From Cryptococcus deneoformans JEC21 (Eukaryota > Basidiomycota > Tremellomycetes > Tremellales > Cryptococcaceae), in the NCBI RefSeq assembly GCF_000091045.1, contig NC_006694.1, forward strand, positions 866,001 to 930,000: a DNA stretch of 64,000 bases. Reading direction: 5' to 3'. Every line of letters starts with the position of its first letter. The first letter of the stretch is position 1. Of this stretch, positions 1 through 11,161 are shown piece after piece. Both the position numbers and the translations under genes were made by a program. A model generated the notes under the pieces. The model worked only from the letters and a program-made list of their open reading frames with translations. It searched no databases and was not told the origin of the DNA.

Positions 1-359
1 ATATCAGTCTAGATACGCACATAATCCACCCCCCATTTCACATAACATCTTAACAGAGTTTGGGTCGCTCTAGTCGTCGCCTTCTACCAGCGTTCATTCA
101 CTATTATGAGAGGGAGTGCAGGGAGTTTTAAACTTCAAATGGAGTGAAATAACCAGACATCTCGAAGTTGCTTTACCCTGTGCTTGAGTTGCATATCAAC
201 TCGCGTCTGTGAAAAAAAGTTGTAAAGAAGCTCGCTGTCTTTCTCGATCCTCAGTAGCTGTCTATTAGTACGTCTGCTGAAGTATATGACAGCAACATGA
301 TGAACAGACATGGAAATTCCGAAACCCCATGCATATTGCCTTCTCGTGCAATCACCAAC

Positions 360-363
<4 letters not shown>
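1..363. other. Intergenic, 3' side of MRPL20
   Basis: No coding exon is supported on either strand. The stretch lies just past the stop codon of the minus-strand MRPL20 gene and probably holds its 3' UTR. Small open frames here lack splice or family support. Confidence 0.6.
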
Positions 364-393
<30 letters not shown>

Positions 394-730
394 TTCCCTA
401 GCCAACCTTTTCCTGTAACCCCATTTAGCTTTGTGCTCAGCAAATTCTTCGACCTTGGCAGATGCTTGTTCTCGTGATTGAGGAGCGACACGAGATATGA
501 GACGTTGCTGTTCAGGGGCGATCTGCAAACTGGATAAGGAACAAGAATTAGCAATTAACTCCATTTCAAGGAGCGAGAATTCGCAAGCAATTCCTGCGGA
601 TGAATGAACTTACCTCTCGCCAATCTCCCTTCTGGACAAACCCTGCCCCCTTAAATCCCTCATTTTCTGCACAAGCTCTCCACTCCAGTCAACCTTGCCT
701 CCGTACCATCTCCTTTCACCTAAAGCCATG

Positions 731-762
<32 letters not shown>

Positions 763-1074
763 CCCAGCTGTCCACCTGAACAAATCAGGGACGGCACCGT
801 TGGTGTAGCTAGGTGCAGAAGGAGGAGGAGAATGGTGGAAAGTTAGTCCGCTATCAGGAAGGGCAGTGACAGTGGTGAGGACTGAAGGAGTACCGAGGTT
901 GGGCGGGACAGGGTGGGAAGTACCGGAGGTGGGGAGAGGTTGCTTGGGGTTGTGGGGAGAAGGGAGGACCGGCATTCGAGGAGGTCGAGCCCGATGGAGG
1001 ACACCTCGAGTGGATCCGATGGAAGGGATGTTGCTTCGGGCGAGAACAATACGGGAAGACGAGGCGAAAGACAT
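364..1074 (-). CDS. MRPL20: Mitochondrial large-subunit ribosomal protein MRPL20 (mL58)
   Basis: Two exons: 1074-614 and 529-364, joined over an 84-bp intron (donor GTAAGT, acceptor CAG) that completes a Ser codon; predicted 208 aa. The N-terminus is basic and Ser-rich, as expected of a mitochondrial presequence. The conserved part is C-terminal: an RRWYGGKVDW block, then a short helix-turn segment (LRGQGLSRREIGESLQI), then VAPQSREQ and a strongly basic tail ending RQKRKEFW. That order (helix-turn, VAP motif, basic tail) is typical of the fungal MRP-L20 family, a fungal-type component of the mitoribosome large subunit. It is transcribed divergently from the Ser-rich gene. The first half is poorly conserved in this family, so the ATG at 1074 is the likely but unproven start. 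Family assignment is by motif recall. Confidence 0.8.
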
Positions 1075-1657
1075 GCTAGTGAAGATGTTTTGATTCGAGG
1101 AAAAAAATTGTGCGGATCGTGGCAGTAGATGAGAGAAGGAGGATGTTTTAAGAGACTTTTCGACCCAACTGTAGGGAATATAGGCTTTAGAATGCGCTTT
1201 TTGCGATTATAGGACGAATGGGCGATGAGCGACCAGGTCGAAACTTGTCTACCTGATAACTTTTGCGGGTGAATGTCCACGGTCGGCGAATCAGTCTCAC
1301 TCCTTGCGGCATCCTCCGCTTGCCTCCACCTGGCTATCATAATAATTAAATAGCACAAACACCAGGACAAGGTGCGCGGGTTCCCTGAAAAATTCATTTT
1401 TGACTTCCGAGATATCACGACCGACATGCACTCTCAAAGCTTCCCTCAGCCCAGTGGTGACTAGCATTTTAACAACTATTGGTCCAAACGGCCTGGAGCA
1501 TCATGCCTCGGCTACGCATGGTCATTGCGGTAGCGAGAAGCACTGATGGATTGTTATGTCCCTTACTCAAATCTTCTCTCTCTTCTTTTCATTCATCCGA
1601 CCGCTAACCCTCCCATCTGGTATCATTGGCTTGTCTTGACGACGGTCTTTTCTCCTA

Positions 1658-1711
<54 letters not shown>

Positions 1712-1767
1712 CGCCCTGGTGGCTACCTCTCCCCCGTTGACAGCACACTCATTCTATCTTTACCACC
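1075..1767. promoter_or_regulatory. Divergent intergenic promoter region (MRPL20 / Ser-rich gene)
   Basis: A 693-bp gap between two divergent starts. The right half (about 1560-1760) is rich in C and T on the plus strand, as is common just upstream of expressed Cryptococcus genes. No specific operator is recognised. Confidence 0.5.
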
Positions 1768-4700
1768 ATGAAGATCCAGTCAAAGGCTGCCTCACTCCTT
1801 CTTCTTCCCCTCCTTGTTACCTCATCGCTGGCGGCGCCAAATGTGAGGAGACACAAACCCCTCTTTAGGAAAATCTATGGGAAGAGAGATAACGGGACAG
1901 AGACGGCGGAAGTGATAAACAACAGTACGGCTAATGTGACGGAGACGGTTACGGTCAGTGCTACAGAGTCATCCTCTGTCACTCCTGTAGCCTCATCAAA
2001 CTCCACTGCATCCTCAAATGCCGCTTTCACCGGTTCTTACTCCTCTTCTTTTGCCTCATCCTCCACCTACTCTTCTTCTATTCCTGCCCCTTCAAATTCC
2101 ACCGACACTTCATCAATCCCTGTCAACACCACCGACAACTCTACAAACACCGCTTCAGGTTTCGACACCCAGCAAGCTAATCCTGCCAATCTTTCATCTA
2201 ACGCGATCTCTTCACTCCTACAGAGCACAGTGGCGTTCGCGACCTACACCTATTCAGTGTACAAGCCCGAAACCGTCACTCAGACTGAGTACCACACCCA
2301 GCATTCCACAGAGGTTGTCGTCTCGACTTCAACTTCTGTGTCTGGGGCTCAACCTACAAGTAGCGGAAACGATGATGAGAGTGAGGCGGAAAGTTATTGG
2401 GATCAAATTCAAGCCGCGGCGAAGAGTTATGCGGAACACATGACGGGGTCTTCTTTGCCCACTATGACTTTGGAAGTTGTTCTTGAGCCTACCCAGGTAA
2501 GTTTATTCATTTTGCTTTGTGAGCAATACTGACTGAAAACCATGTAGGATGCTGATGGTTCTTGGGAGTACATCATCCATATTGGTGCAGATGGTACAGC
2601 GACAGCTTCCCCCACTTGGGTCTCTTCAACAGCAGCCGCTACTTTGTCTCCATCAGGCAGTTCGTCTGGCGGCTCCGCCGATGATCGTTACTCCTCTACT
2701 CCTATCACCACTAGTGCCGACTTGAGCGGAGCCTCCGCAGCTACCTCAAGCTACTCCAATCCTTACCTGCAAAGCGCTACCAACATTCGAGCTCCTGCAG
2801 CTACATCCACTTCCTCTTCATCTGAGTCAACCTCAACGAGCTCATCGAGCGATGAATCATCCTCTTCCAGCGCCGATGCATCCTCTTCAGACTCTTCATC
2901 CTCTGATTCCTCAGACTCTTCGTCTTCTTCGTCGAGTTCTGAGGACTCTGGATCTGTGTCAAGCGGTACGACTTCCTCGAGCGCGGACGAATCAGTTGAT
3001 ACGTCGACAGACGGTTCTTCTACCGCCTCAAGCTCTGCGGGTGCGGCTAGTGCGAGCGCGACGTCAGATCCTTATGCTGTTCCAGGACACGGCTCTTCCC
3101 ATTTCGGGTCGAATTCTAATTCAGACGACAGGGGCTCTAGTTCCAGCTCTGGCTCCGGCTCAAGTAACAATGACGATCCCTTGAGCTCTGACCAATCGTC
3201 ATCGTCTTCTTCAGCGGCTGAAAGCACCTCTACCTCCAACCCTTACAGCGTTCCCGGCCACTCTTCTTCTAGCTATGGTGGTTCCTCCAGTTCCGGTTCA
3301 GAAGGATCAGGCGACAGCAGTGCTTCTAGTGGGAGCGAAAGCTCAGAGGGCACCACTTCTAGCCCTGATGCTCAAGCGACATCCACTGATTATAACGGCG
3401 ACGCGGGTTTGGACGAAGAGACTCAGGCTACGTCTACTTCCTCTAATGTTGAAGGTCAGACTACGGCTTCAGCCACTTCCGTTCCATTCCCACCTTGGTA
3501 CGGTGGCGTTGGCTCTGATCCCGATGATCCATCAACTTCTTCCAACGTGACCTTGCCTGGCAACTCTACCATCCCAGAAAATTCTACCTACCCTATCAAC
3601 TCTACCTACCCCGATAACTCTACTATCATTGCCAACGGTTCGCTCCCTACCAACTCTTCAAACTCATCCATTCCCCTTCCTTGGACGAATGATACCAACT
3701 CTTCAGTCCCTGGCAACTACTCCAATGTTACCGTGCCTGCTGAGGGTGCGAATGCCACGGCTACTTCGTTAACTGGGTGGATGAACGCGACAGCTACTTC
3801 TTTATCGACTAATGCCGCAGAGACGGCATCTGCAACGTTAACTTTGGTGAACGGCTCTGTGGCAATGCCTACGGCGACAACGACGGAGAGTGTTAGCGCA
3901 GTTGCCAATGCGAACGTGAGCGCTATTCAGTCGGAGATTGCTATCCCTTCATCTTCTGCCATTGTGAGCGTGGAAGAACCCACCAGTGCGTCTGCGAGCG
4001 CGACGGCGACAGCGAGCGAAACTTGGAGTGTGAGCCCGGACGAGAGCGTTTCCAGCACCCAATCTGAAGCAGAGACAGAGACGATGCCTGTTACATCTTC
4101 TTTTACGGCGTTCAGCTCTTCAGTGACGACGAGGGAGGCTGAAGGTACCATCTCATCATATGAATCGGTTCTTCCTACCTCCACAGACAGTTCTTCCTCG
4201 TCCAATTTCGCTTCTGTCGCTTCTTCAACCGAGACCAACTCTTCCACACCCACCATTACCTCCGCCCACTCGAGCTCAACTCCTGCGCCAACAATCACTT
4301 CCGCCTCCTCGGTAGCTGAGAATGAGGATGGTATGGAGACAGACTACGTTACTTCCTGGACAACAGTTGACTACACCATGACTCGCAGTCCTAACTCTAC
4401 TGCCATCGCCACCGCTACCGCCGCCGCCTCTTCTGACGCCAACGCGACCGCAAGCCAAAGTACTGACCCTGTCATTGTCTCGTCAGAGAGTCTCGCTTCT
4501 TCATCCTCCAAAGGAGCTGAGACTGAGACGGCGTCAGAGGTCGAGGGTAGTACTCCGGTGAGCGCGAGCGTTAGTGTTAGTGCGACAGAGTCGGCGTCTG
4601 TCACTGAGTCTGCCGTGGGCAACTTTGCTCACCCGGTCGTCATTTCGTCTTCCGCTTCCTCAACTATGAGCGTCGCTGAGAGTCAATTCGAGTCTTCGTC

Positions 4701-5022
4701 TTCAACCGAATCCGCTTCATCATTTGCAACCTCCAGTGTCATCTCAGCTTCCTCCGAGATTGTGGCCACGCCCACGTCATACTCTTCGTCTTATGAAAGT
4801 ATTTCCGAACCTTCTTCAGCTTCTTCCGCAGAGTCTTTCACAGCGACGTCAACCGCATCTGCAGAGGGTGCTTCCGAGACTAGTGGGGCGGATGAAGATG
4901 GAGAGGGTGATGACTGCGACGAGGATGGAGAAGGGAGTGATTTGACGGAGCGAGATGATGAGTATGAAGAGGTGTGGGTTGATGAGGATGAGATTGAAGA
5001 GGGATGGGAGATTTTGGTTTAG
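1768..5022 (+). CDS. Secreted Ser/Thr-rich glycoprotein with acidic C-terminus
   Basis: Exons 1768-2496 and 2548-5022 with a 51-bp phase-0 intron; 1067 aa. Residues 1-22 form a classic signal peptide (basic start, leucine core, AAP end), followed by a Lys-Arg site near residue 40 that a Kex2-like protease could cut. Most of the chain is Ser/Thr/Ala-rich low complexity, expected to be heavily O-mannosylated. Near residues 575-660 there is a dense run of N-glycosylation sequons built on a xPxNST hexapeptide. A motif (N/D)PYxVPGH occurs at about 417 and 474. The last ~45 residues are highly acidic with a single Cys and no GPI-attachment signal, so it should be secreted rather than GPI-anchored. 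No enzymatic domain is seen; function unknown, probably cell wall or extracellular. Confidence 0.8.
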
Positions 5023-5397
5023 GGATTGGGTAAATTGAAGATCTGAAATTGAAAGGGAATATTGTTGATATAATACACGTACTCGTAGCATGGTAATACA
5101 GTCAACGGACGTTTCTTTAATGCGCTAGATAGAAATGAATGGCTCTGGCAGTCTAACCCATAGCAACTCTTCAAAGACCACGTCCTGAGAACAACGAGCA
5201 GCAGCTGTCACGAAGACGCATGATTTGCAAGCTGGTATTGACAAGGGCGAGACATAAAAACCCGATTTTCCATTCATTGCCGTTCTTTCCTTGTCGCTGA
5301 ATCGCACATTTACCCAATATGCAGAATCACAAATTATACAAATCTAAAATACAATAAGTATGATTTGAAGATACGGATGCAGTAAATGAATTCGAAG
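5023..5397. other. Convergent 3' intergenic region
   Basis: A 375-bp gap between two converging stop codons. Nothing beyond probable 3' UTRs and polyadenylation signals is seen. Confidence 0.5.
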
Positions 5398-8300
5398 CTA
5401 GATGTTGAAAGGCACATTTGGGTCTGCCTGCCAGTCGAATGTACTCCCAGTCACTTGCTCCCAGAATGTTGCTCCCCGATGCGCATTAGGCGTCCCAACG
5501 CCACCGCTTCCACTCCCTGCGCCGTTATATCCATCCTGTCCCTGTCCTTGCACATACTGCTGCCCATTCTGGCTGACCATCCGTGATAGCTGCCCTTGCC
5601 AGCTGGATGACGAAGGCCTCGAACCGTCACCATTAGAGTTGGGTGTCAATTGACCAGAGGGCAGGAATTGCTGCCCGGTTCTTGCCACTGGCGCAGAGCC
5701 TCCAGAAGCGCTACCATTGCCAGCTCCATCCATGCCAAAGTTGAAGTTATTCCAAAAATTGGAAGCGCCCCCGCTAAAGCCTTGCAACAACTCTAATCCG
5801 TCAAAGGTGACTCCTCCAAGGTCGAATACCATATCATAAGTAGGCATTGGCTCAGTAAACTGGAGTGAAGCCTGAGACGTTATCGGCGTGGTCATAGGAT
5901 ACACTGAATAATATGCTTGGGGGTTTTGAGCCGGTTCATCCTCATTCGAAGCTGTGCGAGTGTCAGAAAGTTCAAACACACGTTGTCTCTTCTCTGGTGG
6001 AGAAACAGAGTGAGACGGCCACTGATTCTCAGCGTGCTGCGGGATAGGCGAGTCGGTTGACGGTCGAGACTGATGGTTTTGGGAAGGATGTAGCATCTGC
6101 CTCTCTCTGTCCTTGTCCTTATGCGCAGATGACTTGCGCTTTTTGTCTGATGACTTTGAAACCATCACTTCTTTCGCACGACTGGCCACATCGTTTAACA
6201 ATTCCTTCAACTTTTTTGACCCAGGCCAAACAGGTTCCAAAGCCTGTAAGCACTTCCTACAAGCCTCCACCTGCGAACCGACCGCTTCGATGACCACTTC
6301 ATCTCTCGCTTGGATCTCACATAACAGCAGGATGACTGCTGACGACCACAAGTATTGACAATACATTGCAAGATGATGAGAGGGTGGTACGAGGGTGCGA
6401 GATTGAGAGGCGATGTGGATGACAGATCTGGCAGCGTCGACGCAATGAGCGAGCGACTGAGAAGAGGGAGGAGGTTTAGGTCGAGGATAATCGGGTGATG
6501 AGGGCAAGAAGTTTCGGTGAAGGGTGACGAGAACAGTAAAGTAAGAGTTGGATAAAATGGCGGAAAGAAGGGATACCGAATGCGTTTCTGAAGGATCTTT
6601 GTATTTTGAAGGCTATTACTAGTCAGCTACCCATGAATACAGTGCACGTGACAACTTACCACGTCGTTTGCTAACCAATCTCTAAGTAACTTGTCTAATT
6701 TATTGATCGCATTCTGCTGCTGTACCGCCCACGAAGGATCACTCACCGACCTTCCATTTGAAGGCCGATAGAGCAGATGCACAACTCGCCCAGCAATCTT
6801 GCAGAGCTTTGTGAGCGCGATGAACCCACTCATTGTCGAAGCCTCGGGCTCTTTCTCGAATTCAGGCGGTAAAGCTTGCAGGTTCTCCATCGCCATCTTC
6901 TCCAGCACGGCATCGTCAACCTCCAGCGGGTATGCTACATCCACATCAAGATCATCCACACCCAGCGGCCGGCCGAGAGAAATTGACATCATCCTCTCCA
7001 AACCGTAGATGGCCCACCAACATCGTGAACGCAGCTGTTTTTCTGCAAACGATAAGGGAAGCCGGGCGGTTGATCGATGTAAACCCAAGTCTTGAGCTAC
7101 ACGGATAGCCTGTCCGGCAAGAAGCCATGACATGGGCATAGCATTTACACTTGCTTGGAATGCAGCGAGAAGAGTAAGGCATTGGACCTGGTGGATGTTG
7201 ACGTCTTTTAAAGTGGTGTAATGTAAGATTTGAGCTCTGAAGCAGAAGCATTATTATCCCGCATCTCTCCGCAAGCTTAGCAGCACTTACCTCTCATACC
7301 AGATTACACCGGCCTCTGCCTCACCAGGCAAGACAGTCTCATGATCATCATCATCACCTTCAGCCTTAGCCATTTCTCTCCTCCACGCTCTTGATGTGAC
7401 AATTACTCTTTCACCCAGGGCAAATATGGCAAACACGACTGAAATAAACTAGACACACCGTCAACGTGGCGACTGTTTGGCTCCAAGCGGATGACTCACT
7501 CCACCGCCCCACGAGAGATTACCTCTGGCCCTTGCCTCCATCAGCGCCCGGAAATCTCTTCTAAATTCGTGTTCCAAAAGGACAGGTAAGCAAGGATGCA
7601 CCTCTTGAAAGAAAGCATCGACCATTTCCAGTGACTTCTCTGCAGAAGGATACTGCACCTCATCAACAGGAGGTAAGGCTTTGACGACACCTGAACCAGC
7701 CACTGGACCAAAATAAGGATTTGATTCTCGAGTAGGAGTAGACGCGATGTTTGACGGTGTGCGATCCCTGGAAATGGCTGCATCCATTTGGGTTGTAGAT
7801 GATTGCGTACGAGAAGGCAATGGTCGACCACTTGCTAATTGCCGACCAGAGAAGGAGTCAAGAAGAGAAAGTGTATTCGACGAACCTATCCATCGATAGT
7901 TTCCCCTATCATCTTGTGTGATCTGACCAGCATCTTCACTGTCTGAAGCAGGTTGCATCGCGCTATCCTCGGGAATCTCATCCTCTCCTTCTTCGACGTC
8001 TTCATTCATCTCTTGAGCTGGTGTTTCAGTCCTTCTGGCCGGTACCGGAGGAAGCGGCATAGGCATCGGCTTTCCGCTATGCGTACTCGCCTCGAAAGTT
8101 TCGAGTAAAGGCATCAATCTCGCCTGCACCATCTCAAGACTTTGTACCCTTGTTTCCAAATTCGCCACATATTGTCTGCTGTACGCAGCTCTATCTCTAG
8201 TCGGGGGATAAATGCACTCGGCACCAGATTGAAGACATTGTTGACAAGGTCCTAGGTTCGCCCCGGGATTTTCCAGAGAAGTCGGAGATGCTGGCAAAGT

Positions 8301-8525
8301 GATACTCGAACTGGGAAGGGGTGGTCCAGGAAGGCATTTCACCTTCTTGTTCCGGCAGTTCCGGCAAGCCGAGAAAGCCCTTACCGCCGTTGCCGAGCTT
8401 TGATCGGGAGTGCCATTCGAGGAAGATGGTCGTTTTTGCTTTGCCTTTTTGCCGGAAGACGAAGATGAGGCATGCTTCGGGGGCGGCGGTGGTGGAGAAT
8501 TATGGGCCTCGTAGGGCACTGACAT
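5398..8525 (-). CDS. Zn2Cys6 fungal-specific transcription factor
   Basis: Four exons: 8525-7500, 7448-7291, 7236-6660, 6612-5398; introns 51, 54 and 47 bp; 991 aa. A zinc cluster lies at residues 54-104 (Cys 54, 57, 64, 94, 97, 104) followed by a short coiled coil (~115-145), the usual linker and dimer element. The middle region matches the fungal_trans ligand or regulatory domain: a VHPCLPVLL block, then WLLAGQAIRVAQDLGLHR, then RCWWAIYGLERMMSISLGRP. The C-terminus is Gly/Asn/Ser/Gln-rich and may be an activation domain. Acts in the nucleus as a DNA-binding regulator; target genes cannot be told. Odd point: the loop between Cys 3 and Cys 4 is 29 residues instead of the usual 5-12. Not assigned to a named Cryptococcus regulator. 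Confidence 0.88.
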
Positions 8526-9591
8526 CGTGTCTGGGTCTAGACGATTGAATAAGAGGCCCCTTGACGGACCAAAAGGTGCTGGGAGTCGTGGGAGTCGTGG
8601 TCGCTAAATCCGTTCAGTATGTGTCTGTAAAAGGAATTATTTGTTGAAGGGATGTCAGCAAACAACTATTGAGAAGACAGATGCGGATTTGAATACGTTG
8701 AAATGATCACTGTTCGTTATTGTTTTCTGAATAGTCTTCGTCGCCGTGCAGTGGTTCCCGTACGCTACGCGACGCATCAACACCTTCTGCGCGAAATCTT
8801 ATCTTCTGTCACTTACGTACGTATGCTGTTTATTTTGACATCACCACTCATCCTGTCTTTACATCAATGGCCATATATCCAAGTCTCGCCCCCCAACCCC
8901 ATTCGATCTACTGTCTCATTCGCAGATGAGCCACTGACGTCCGACGAGGCGTAGAGAAGAAAGAAGCATATAGGCACTTAAGCACTGAAAGCATCCCCCT
9001 TTCCATCAATGCGTGATTATTTGGTGACTGTGACGATTCTTCCTGCCACCTATCATCCATCTGTCCTTTATGTGTTACCTACCGCAGCCACAGACCACAA
9101 TTAATTACAATCGACTTCATCAACAAGGCCTCTACAGGCGAAATAGAACGGAATACAATATTACAAGCATCGCTTCAACACACAGCTAGCAGTGCTTCTA
9201 TGGCGAACAACTGCTTCCTACTATACCATGTTCATTAGGTCCAACATCACCAAGATCAACATCGCTACCTTCTCTCGCTGTGAGAGCGCGTTGTATCCTT
9301 TTCGTCACCCGTTTGAGTGTGGTCGTCAGGGATAAACCTGGTCATCAAGGCAAGTGGCAGGTATATGAACAAGAGACCCCCCCCACCGGCAGATCACTGA
9401 GCACTGATGCTGATGCGCACGCGCCCTTCCGATCGTTTCACGTGCTTCCGTCATCTTATCAGTAGCATCATAGCATCACTAGCGTATAGTACAAGTACAT
9501 AACCAATACGTTGATAGTCTGTGCTCTCATACAAATTGATTTAAATGATACTATCAAGAATACAATATCGTCCGTCTTCAAAATGTTTTAC
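8526..9591. promoter_or_regulatory. Long upstream region of the Zn2Cys6 regulator
   Basis: 1066 bp between the start of the Zn2Cys6 gene and the stop of the next minus-strand gene. The long gap fits a regulator with an extended promoter or 5' UTR. No gene is supported on either strand. Confidence 0.45.
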
Positions 9592-10416
9592 TTATACGCC
9601 CAACGCGACCGCCGCGTAGCTCTTGTGCTTTTCCTCCTTTGTGACGACTGTTTTCTTAGTATTCTTATCGTCCTTATTCTTCGGCCCGAGTTCCAAGTGA
9701 GCCATATCCTCCTCCATCTCCATCTCCCCCAGTACGATCACGTCTTCTTCACCATCACTACACATATTCTCATCTCTCTCCTCTACTTGCTCCGCACGGC
9801 TCAATGCAGAGATATGTTCCCAATCATCATCTCCATGATCATCTTCATCTTCCCCATCTGAATCTGACCGAGTGGCCAGAAGAGCTGGGGTGGTGGGAGT
9901 GTTGGACAACGCGCGAGAGGTGGAATCGGGATGAGTGGATGCTGATTTGGTAGTGGTGAGCAGGCTGATGGGTTTAGGCACCAGGTCGTCAGGAGCGTTG
10001 GGGATTTCGCCTTCGGACAGTGCGATGACTTGGGGATTGGTGACAAAATCAAAACCAAGAGTGGTTGCTGTCGTAGCTATAATCATATTAGCAAAACACC
10101 CTCGATATATGGCATTAGAAGAGGACATACCCCTCTTTCCCCTCCTATCCCTGCCATCCATGATAAGCCGCTCTAAACCAACGTCCCTCTTCCCCTCGAC
10201 ACTCCTACTCAACTCTTTCGCCTCCCTGCCCATCGACCCACTCAACTTCATCGGAACGCTCTTTGGACCGACCTCTGGCAGTAATGCCATCTCGGCACGC
10301 CAGTCGGCAGTATTCTGCGGGGTGGCGGAAAGTGATTTGCGAGGCACGGCAGTGCCGGGACGGGTAGGCCGCTGACGGTGGCGGGGGTTAGGGATGGGAC
10401 GGGATGGGATGGGCAT
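9592..10416 (-). CDS. Uncharacterised acidic protein with candidate LIR/AIM motif
   Basis: Two exons 10416-10131 and 10076-9592 around a 54-bp intron; 256 aa. Start chosen as the only ATG upstream of the conserved-looking frame. The N-terminus is Pro/Arg-rich (PIPSRPIPNP), followed by a charged helix-prone stretch and a hydrophobic patch TTLGFDFVTNPQVIAL after the junction. The C-terminal half is acidic and contains GDDDWEHIS (W181-I184), which fits the Atg8-family interaction consensus [W/F/Y]xx[L/I/V] after acidic residues and is close to the p62 LIR. No known domain is recognised. It may bind Atg8 or be an autophagy cargo or receptor; this is inference from one short motif. The intron is a multiple of three without in-frame stop, so retention would add 18 residues. 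Confidence 0.65.
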   Translation of the reverse strand: MPIPSRPIPNPRHRQRPTRPGTAVPRKSLSATPQNTADWRAEMALLPEVGPKSVPMKLSGSMGREAKELSRSVEGKRDVGLERLIMDGRDRRGKRGMSSSNAIYRGCFANMIIATTATTLGFDFVTNPQVIALSEGEIPNAPDDLVPKPISLLTTTKSASTHPDSTSRALSNTPTTPALLATRSDSDGEDEDDHGDDDWEHISALSRAEQVEERDENMCSDGEEDVIVLGEMEMEEDMAHLELGPKNKDDKNTKKTVVTKEEKHKSYAAVALGV

Positions 10417-11161
10417 CGTTTCGAGGATGGATGTGTATATAGGTGGGAATAGGGACGAGAAGATATGGATGGATGAGGTATATAAAATGTAGGGACGCGA
10501 TGTCCACTTGCGCAGACACGTGTGATAGGGGACCCGCGGGGTGGCGAGTCGAGGTGGCGGAGGGTACACAGAGAAGGCGGTGATGGGGATGAACTTGCAA
10601 AGTTGGGGTGTTGGCAATACTAATTGTAGCTCCAGTGAGTGGCACTTGACTCTGCAAGCTATAAAAACAGAGCGAACACTATACGACAATTCGAGTCAAT
10701 GGCGATATAGCTTCTTGGACGGACAATGGACAGGCCACTCAGCCAGGGCGACGCGCCTCTTATCTCGGCCAGATGCACGCCCCGGGGGCGTAAATAAACA
10801 AAGCACCCTGAAGATGACGTCGCATCCTTCCTTTATCAGTGCGGTGTCCCGAACACATGATTTAACGCCGGGGGCAGTTTGCAGTGGCCCCCTCACGGCC
10901 CGGGAAAGCGGAAGGTTCGTTATTCAGTGGACAAAAGGAAGACATGTCTCTTGAAAGACGGCGGACGTCCTTGGAATAGAGTAATCTATAGAAAGGGAGA
11001 GCTTAGATTCAACGGTATTCATCCAATCAAAAGCTGATCTACATAATTGCTTCTCGCCATGCTACAGATTTCCCCAGAATTCTCCCAAATCCCCCTTTCG
11101 ACCATCCACCGACTAATTCCCCCATTACGCCCTGTATAGATGGAAAGCCTTCAGCGCCCCT
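10417..11161. promoter_or_regulatory. Intergenic: promoter of the LIR-motif gene, 3' side of the SET gene
   Basis: 745 bp between two minus-strand genes. A plus-strand TGACGTCG at about 10814 resembles a CRE/ATF half site; its use is unproven. No gene is supported. Confidence 0.4.

Noticed and set aside
3717..4622. Long antisense open frames in the Ser-rich gene
   Set aside because: They mirror the repetitive Ser/Thr codons of the plus strand and have no independent support.
8703..8954. Open frame of about 83 codons upstream of the Zn2Cys6 gene
   Set aside because: No splice sites, no family motif, and it lies in the likely promoter or 5' UTR of the regulator.
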